A stretch of 64,000 bases of DNA from positions 1 through 64,000 of IMG/VR virus record IMGVR_UViG_3300042558_005069; one strand, 5' to 3'. Shown one piece after another: positions 37,501-46,500 of this stretch. Below the pieces are notes generated by a model. It made no database searches and was not told the origin of the DNA. It saw only the letters and a list, made by a program, of their open reading frames with translations. The first letter of the stretch is position 1; each line of letters begins with the position of its first letter. The position numbers and the translations under genes are program-made. The stretch comes from a virus.

Positions 37501-40500
37501 GCGTCCACAATTTCACGCAATGAAACGTTCATTTGTCGAGAAATGTTTTTAGCTATAAAAGATTTTGCTCGAGACGCTGGACTAACTGCCATATCCATGT
37601 CTTGTTGTCTTGTAATTTTATGGATGTCGTCTAGCAAGTCTGAGTTTATGTCCCAAGTCGAAGCAGTAACTTGCCCATTATTTGTTTTTTGTGCTTTTAG
37701 CTTAGGAGATGCTCCTGGCTTGAAGAAAATCTGCCCATTATCGTCTTCGACCATGTATTTTGATTTCTTAGCCTCTTCCCCTGAAGAGAAACTGTCGCTT
37801 ATTTTTTCGAGGACTACGACATCTCGATCCATCATTCTTTTGCTGTATGGATTTTTTATTTGTCGTTTTTCAATCCCTGATACCTTGAACTTCCCTGAAA
37901 CAATGCCTTCCACAATCCCGTAATTTCCACCTTCGGCGCTTGGCTTGCCTCTTGCTGACAATCCTTGCTCGTCGAAAAAAATTCCTCTTGTATCATCGGG
38001 GAATTCAAATATAAACTTTTCAGGAATTGAACGAATAGCTGACAATTCATCGTACTCATATTTGATGGCGTCATTTATCCCGGAAGCAACAGCTGCTGCT
38101 CTAAAATTCAGTTCTTCTCCAATATTTACTACTGACCCAACATCGGGAGTCAGTCTTGCCACCCTGTATGTCCTGTGGCCGATAGGAGGGGCAGACTCAA
38201 GACCATTCCTGATTATCTCAGCAGCTCGATAAAGGGCGGCGTCTTCGGGTACATTCTCTAGATTTTCGACCTCACCAGCTAGATGTCGACTAATCTTCCT
38301 ACTTTCAGCAAAGCTACTGCGCCACAAATTGAGAGTATCTCCCAATTCGGTATCACTCGGTACAATGCCAGGATGCCAGTGTGAGCGAATTAAGAAATTG
38401 CTCATCCTGTTTCTGTCGTTCAGCTTGTCAAGGGCATCTGAAGAACTGTCCAACTCTCCGCTTGTCGGCACGTATCTATACTGATTGCCATATCCAGACT
38501 CTTTTCTAAAATGCATATTTGGGAATCTTGCGATCATCACACTCATTGGGAATTCGTCTTTGAACCATGCTTCTGGAATAGAGATGCGTTCCGGGCCAGT
38601 TCCGGCAGATCTAATTTGGCTTCGGGCTGAGTCGGGATCTACAATTTCGTTTATGTTCGACAATATCTCGCCACCAGAAAAAAAAGCAGTTTGACCGGAC
38701 TCGTCAACTGGGGTTGAATAATCGTTTCTAGATGTTGAAAATCTGTCATTATTTGCAATTCTTAGAATTGCGTTTTCGCTCAATAGGTAAAGAAGCGTAT
38801 CTTGCTGTAATCGATCGTCTTCTCCGATTCTGAATATATCTTTTATTTTAGGGTCAGATGTGAAAGCCGTTATACTTTCTAACTTTAATTGCGTGCTTCC
38901 AGAGTGCGGTCTTGAATCAACTCTTAGATCAAAAGCAATGTCGCGCATTTTTAGATCTATATTTTCCTTTGATCCATCTTCCCCACCGGGGAGTATCGGC
39001 GTTACGTATTTTGAGTTACCGGTCGCTTGTACTCCTGCTTCCCCGAGAGCTTCGTTTACAAGTCTTTGTCGCTCTTTCATAGTTTCGGCAAAAGCTGATT
39101 CCCAAACTTGTTGCTGTTCTGGAGTCCACTCATATTGGAGACCTTCAGGTTTTTCAACCTTAGAGTAGTCGGCTACGGCTGGTAGCTCGATTACGCGATA
39201 GGTGCCTGCTGAAAATAAAATTCCATCTTCGGGTGGGGGCGTTAAGTAGCTGTCGACGACATACAGGTTCTCTAGAGACCCGGGATTATCCTCGTTTACT
39301 TTTTTCATCTGACTTACGATTGCATAACTTTTTCCCTGTGCGCTGGGCCTGTACAGATGACCTTGAACAAGGTGATTTAATGAAAAATGGACACTGTGCC
39401 TATTCGTCCTTAGTGGCTCCCCGGTATATGGGTTTATTACGACTTGTTGAGTATCTTGATTTACTACATCGTAATCGCCATTTGGGTAAATTCTTAAATT
39501 TCCATCTTTGTCAATTTGTGGCTTATGAACAGTTTCATGGACCAGGAATAAGTCATCAAATTTTAGTATCCGAGTTTTGGACTCATATTGATCTTTTTCA
39601 GTGGTAACCATGATATCGCCTGCGCGGTAGTTATTTACCCACCATGCATCGTCTCTATCTTCCGGTCTTACTCCTCCAAGGGAATACCTAGGGCTTGAAC
39701 TGAAGAAATTTTCTCTTCTGTCTGTGAATATTTTTTCAGCAACGGCACTCAGTCTTTCAAGTTCTGCTAAGGCATCCCTGTCTCCACGGGCCGCAGCATA
39801 CAGTAAGGCTGATGTTCTTGATTCCCGAGAACGGTCTTCATCTACTTGCGCAACTGTGGCCATAAACCAAAGACGAGCGAATTCTCGCCCCTCCTTTGAC
39901 TTTGGTGAGGTATTGGAAATGACATATGGGTTCACTGGGAGTCGAAGCACACCTGGGGCATCAATTGAATCTCTTGTGAATGCTATTTGTTTTCCATTTA
40001 TGTCGTGAACTGGAACAAGTGTATCTGTCGTTTCGTTTCTGTCAGGCCTTGCGTATATCTTTCCTTTTACTTCTGCCACTGGATCTTTGGATACAGTTCC
40101 TATTCTGTCGATATCGTTTGCCCCAGAGGAGAGCCGCATGCGTTGTTCTCTAAATGAATTGCGTTGTCTAGTTGAAACCCCAGACCTCTTTGAAGGTCTT
40201 CTTAGAACTATCCTATCCCGTGGGCCAAGATAAACCCCACCCACTGTTCTGCCGGTAATTTCATCTATTCTTCTATCCGATCCGCTTGCAAAATTTCTTC
40301 TTTCCGCGCTGCCTTCTTCGTATTCGTCATGGGTTATAAAGCGGTCGGATGTATTTGCAATTCTTGCTCGATGATTGTCCGACAATACTGCCCAACTAAT
40401 AGGGTCGACAATTAAATTCCTCAATTTGTCTTCGTCGTCTGTGACTTTCTCTATGTCATGGGAGTTTGAGTTGAAATGTCCCCTGGCAGTGACCATTAAT

Positions 40501-43500
40501 TCAGTTGCGATTTGTCCGACCTTGAGGTCCTGATGATCATTCGAGCTCGATCCTCCGGTCTCTCCACCATCAAACGAGTTAGTACCGAAAGATAAAAGCA
40601 ACTGTCTCAACTCTTCATCTACATTTTCAGATGACTCGTTATTTTCAAGTATTGTTGCTCCACGTAATACGAGTGGTTTTTCTGGTTCTGGGACAAACCA
40701 TGAATCAATAACGAACAAGTTTTCAAGAGCTCCTGGATTATCCTCTATAACACTTCTTAAAGGAGTTACGATAATATTGGATTTAGATTTTCTTTCCCTG
40801 AATGAATGTCCCCTGGCTAGGTGATTCAACGTAAAGTGAATGGTTTGTCTGTGATGCTTATATACACCACCATCTTCCGTTGGGATATAACCATAGTCTC
40901 CGGCTGGTCTAAGAAGTACGTTTCCAGCTTCATCTTTTACTATGTCGTATGTTGTTTCATGAACGACATAAAGATCATCTATTGAAAGATTTCCTATACC
41001 TTTTTCATCTGCGGTAGCTTGAAAATACTTTATTTGCGCTGGAGAAAGACGTCCTTCTGTTTGTATTCTTCTTTGTTCTTCTATTAGAAGCTCGCCCTTT
41101 TTCGCAAGATCTTCAAACTCCAACATCGAATCTGCGTCTCCACGCATTCCAGCATAAAGTAAAGCGTCTACATATGTTGATGCTTGGTCCCCGGAACTTT
41201 CGTAACGAGCAGCTCTTGCCGCTATCCAACGGATGGCCGTGTCGCGCCCCTCTGCCGAAGTTGGCGAAAGGCCACTTATGACGTACGGGTTTAATGGAAT
41301 AATCTTTATTTCTTTATCAGTAATTTGGCTCTTTATTTTTTCAGGAATATGACCAAAATAAATTTTATCGTTCCCTATGGCGTGAACTTCTCCACGCATG
41401 CGGACATCTTTACCATTTCTGTCCTGATAAACATTAGACAATAACGTTTTTTGAGTCTGTTTATTAAAAGCTCCAGCTGGGTATACTTGAGCTGGGCCTC
41501 CTGAAGAAAATCTTAAATCTTCGTTTTTGAGTATCTCTCTTCTGTTTGGTCCAAGCATCTCCATTGCAAGAGAGGAAGCTGGCCCGGATCGATCACGACC
41601 CTTTGGATTATTAACAAGCCTAAGTTTTGAAGAGGAGCTTTGATTTGTATTCTGTGGAATCCGACGTTGACGTTCAGCACCAGATGACAAACGCATATCT
41701 ATGACTTTTCTAATTTGACTTCTAGCTACGTCGATGCGGTCTCTGGCTGCGCTTCTTAAATTTGTACCAATAGAAGTTCTTTTGATTAACCTATCTCTCT
41801 CTTCTATTTCTTTCCACGGCGTCTCTCCGTCCCGCAATCCAAGAAATGCACGAGCATCATCTCGTAGTTTTTTTGTAATCCATCTTTCTTGAGCGGTTGG
41901 GTCTGGATGGAGAACCGCTACTGCTCCTTCTGCCAATGCCTCTATCAGGTTTGTGTTCCCGTAACTGTGCGCCGTGCTTGCAAAAGGAAGATTTAACCAT
42001 TGCTCGTCAAATCCTGCTCCGTTCGGGTCTTTGGCTAGCGTGCTCTTTTGAATACTCTGTTGATCTATTAATGGTTCGAAACTATAATATTCTTCCGCGA
42101 CACGTAGACCTCGGTAGCGTGCCGCTCTTCCCTCAGCGGTGCCGTAGTCTCGAATGTACTGACGACCCGTCGCTTTTAGGTCTCTGTAAGGAAGTGCGGC
42201 TGGGTTAGTAGCAAAAACCCCTCCCAGCTCAGCCTCAATCATTGCCCGCATATGTATGTAATGAACGAGTTCGTGTTTAAAAACAGCAGATATAGATCGA
42301 TCCATCACTGTTGTGCTGCCAATACTGAATTCCGAGGTAAGATCTATTTCTCCCTGAGATGTTCTTCCGGTTTCAATTGCTTCCCACGCAGCAACAATGT
42401 TCAGAGTTGGGACAAGTTGATCCAGCCAGGCTGCAGAAAGCGAATCATCTGTCTGAATGTTTTTTACTATAGGGGGAGACCCGAATGTCTCCATTAGCCA
42501 TTTAAGCTCAGGACTCGCATCGAGTGAAGCTTCAACAGCTTTTCTCAAAAGATTTACATTTTGCGGAGAAAAATCAATTTCTGTCTTGCGCGATTTTAGC
42601 AATTCAATTATTAGTTTTCTCATTAATGTTCGTATTTCTTCTGGTGAAGCCCAATTGCTCGGAGGAATTGGAAACAAATCAAAAATAATTTCCATGTATT
42701 CATCTTCACTAGAAGGCACCATTAAGTTTGCAATCTGACTTGATGATAGCCCCTGCAAGAAACCAGGAGTTGATATTCTTAGTTCAACACCCATCTCCGT
42801 TATCTGCCCATATCTATAATCCATAGATTGATGCCTCTTGAGCTGCTCTAACTCATCGCGACGCAGTGGCTTAAGGAGAGGATCAATCTTTATTATTGGC
42901 CTGTCTCTATCTGGTTTTGCAGGAGGTATTCCGACATCCAGTATTGGTCGGTCATCGTCCCCCGAGGAAAACCTTGCAGTTTCACTTTCAAAATTTATAA
43001 ATCTTCTCTTAGCTGCGTCAAATTCTTCACGTGCAGTTTGAAAATTCTTTGTTCTCTCGTCTAGGAAATCTTCTCTTTGGGCCCTGTCTAGAATTCTGTT
43101 ATCCCAACCGCGACTTTCTGCCTGATTAATCATCGCGTGCATGACCATTCCGGCAGCAGTTGCATCCTGTTCCGCTGAATGATGCCTATCGAGGCGCACT
43201 TCAAGATATTCGGCTAGAGCGCTTAGTGTAGTAGATGCGACTCTTGTGTCTCCGCGGATGACTGATGGACCATCTTTGTTTTCTTCAGAATATTTTGGAA
43301 GAACCATTTGAGCCATATCAAGAGAATCAATGTATCCAGATGGACGCCACATAATCCCGGCCTCCGCGAGAGCATCCTCAAGGACGTTTTTGTCAAATAT
43401 TGCGTTTTGTACGCCCATTATTGCGCCCGGGCCAGCGAACTCAGCGACCATGCGATGAGCGTCCTGAATACTCATCTGCTGTGCAAGCCACTCATCGGTA

Positions 43501-46500
43501 AGCGGCTCTCCGTCTGTTCTGTAAAGATTCAACCTTGACCACTCTCTCAATGGTTCGGTCGGATTCATAAACAAATTTAATTTGTCTATAACTTTTCCAC
43601 CTCTCATCTTCACAAGAGCTATTTCTACTGGCTTACCATTGCTCGCACGTTCCCTGAAGCGGTCAAAGTCAATACCTGTAGTTTCGTAATCAATAAAAAT
43701 TATGTCTCTATTGTTAAATATTTCTCTTAGCTCGCGCCAAGTTTTTGCTTCACCAAATATGAAGTCAGCCTCACCTATAAACGGTCCGTAACTTGGTTCG
43801 CGGGGAAATGACGGCATTTTTACTTCACCACTGCTAAGGCGTCGGGGGTTATCGTCTGGATCATAACCAAATTCGAGAAGAGAATTTCCTTCAGTGAAAA
43901 GGTGCTTTGCTTTTACTCGCTGACTTACTATTCTGTATTTTCCTTTTCCTCCCAGATTGGAGTCTCCGTGAAGTTTTGCGTATGACCGCAATGGGCTAAC
44001 CCAGTCGCCAGCGTTTATTTTTAGATTTTTGTCAATGTGCTTTGCATTCCTAAGCATTTCTATTTCTCGACTAATTTCGTCATAGTATTCGTTTATGTCT
44101 GATATATCTGCAGAAACATACTTTGGAACTCGGCCATATTGTAAAATATGTGATTTCTGTGTTTCTAGTTCTTTTATTCTCTCATTGGGGAGTAAAGGAA
44201 CAGCACGATAGACCGTAACTAGCGCTTCAGGCTTGCCCTTGATTTGCTTTATAATTCTAAGTGCTTCTGGAGCCAACGGGTCGGTACTGGCGTAGAGGGC
44301 AGCACCGTTTGGCCCATAGACTTCTTCTGGATACATTCCGTCAGCAATATTGTGCATCGGAGCGCCACTGTTCCTATCGGGAGCCTGGTGGAAACCTCTG
44401 TAGTCTTCGTCCTTACTAAATGGAACATCGGAAGTACCGCTTGAAAATCTGTCAGACCCAAGTTTGCTATCGAAACGCCTATCAGTCACATTAATTAACG
44501 CCGAGCGACGAGGCCCCTTTACGGGACCAGTCCCTCCAGTTGCGGCCTTCCACCATTTGTCGCCATCGTCTGTTGTCGCTCCCGCTGAAATCTCATAAGT
44601 TGGCATACTGATGCGTAATGCGTCAAGGAGGGCCGACCCAATCCCCATCCTTTTAAAATCTTCGCCTACTTCTATCATCGCCACAACAGCAGTACTGTCG
44701 ATACTTTCGGAATTGTAATCAATGTATCCTGCTAGCTTCCCACTTTCATCGAAAGCAGCTAAGTATCCGTTGTACTGATCACGACCGGGGGAGTCACCGC
44801 CATGAGACAAAGTAAACCTTTTGCCCCCAACATTGAATCCGACCGGGTCATCAAACGGTTTATCTTTTCCTAGCCGCTCAATTTCTATCGTTACTTTCTG
44901 GCCTGAGGAAAATTTATTATCGTGATCCTTAACTGCTGATGAAAGAAATTTTATTGGGCTTATTTCCCCCGATGCTAGCGGAAGTTTGTTTTTAGTTGCA
45001 GCGTTCCGTGAGTTCATTTCGCTTGTAGACCATTCGTCGACTACTGACGCAGGGAGCCGATCAAGCAATAGCTTTAAGCGGAGATCTTGATTTTTTTGAT
45101 ATCGCTCCTTATCTATTACTCTGCGATAGCCAACTTCTATGCCATTTCCGTTATTCAATTCCGAAAAGAAAGTAGATAAAGATTCTTTATTTGCTTTTGA
45201 CAGCATCTCTTCAGGATTCTTAAAGGATGAATAAGTCATTCCGTTTTCAGTGTAGTAACCGCTTAGGAGTTGTTCTCTTTCTGTTTTTGTAAAATATTTT
45301 TTTGTTGCGGTGTCGTTGTTTTCTGCCAAAAGCTGCCTATGCAGCGCCCCGACCATTTTTGATCTAGAGGCGGCCCCATTCCACTCAAAACCGTTCATGC
45401 CCCAATAGGTTGCTCCGTTTGAGGAATAGGCATCTCCAAATGGAGAGTCCTTCACTATGTCGGATCTGCCGGTGAGACTTATTGAATCAACTTCTAGAGC
45501 TTTCCATATATTTTCAGAGTAAGCCATGAAAGAAGTGCTAATCCCTGAATTCCTAAGCTCAGGCTTTACGAAAATTTGGTTTAAATCAACCGAGAGACCG
45601 GTATTTGTAATTGATAATTTAAAGCTAGCCGTACCAACGTCTGACAATTCTTGAACATTTGTTCCAGCTACATTTTCTTGAGGAAAACTTAATTTTACAT
45701 CAACATAAACGGGCAAAGATTCTCCCGATGCAACAACGCTCGCTCCGTAGTCCACGCTGCTTACTTGAGATGATAAAGGCAATTCTTCTTGTGCGAATAT
45801 GTTTGATCGAGAAACATCGATCAACAATTCTGATCCAAGATTGAACCTCTCTCCACTAGAGCTTTCTACTACAACATTATTTCTTAGAGGAATAGAAATA
45901 TTGTTAAATAATTTATTCAGTGATTGCAAAAAGTTGTCTTTTAGGCTGTCGTCATCGGCAAATTCTAAGTATGAAAATCTTTCTGGCTGCTCAATATTCT
46001 TGTTTTCTGGAGTAAATAATTTTCCAGAACGCCATTGAATCGATGGTAAAACAAAGTTGACAATCATGTCTCTTGTGTCGAAAGCGTTGGTAAGTTTTTC
46101 ACCATCTAGTTTTTGTCTTTCGACTTCTGTTTCATAATTGGCACCAGAAGAAAAGGTGTCCGAGCCACCATCGACGGAGCTAATTTCTCTATCTTCAAAG
46201 TCTATTGAAGTATTTTTATCTAAATTATAAAACTCGTGAAGGTTAGAAATTGTATTTAGCAAACCATTTAATGGTCGATTAGCAGGGGTTGCCTCTGCGA
46301 ATGCTCTACCGTCATCGCTAAGTGCGTTGCTGTGTTGAAGGTTGAATTCTGGAAAAGCTTCTCTTTGCGTGTAGAACATCTCTGCCGCAATACCGCGCCT
46401 GCGGTGACCGCGTCTTGTCTGGATTTCCAAAACTTCTAGCTGGCCATCATTTGGAGCCCAAACTGACATCCTTGCTATGACTGGTGCGGTTCCTTTTCCC

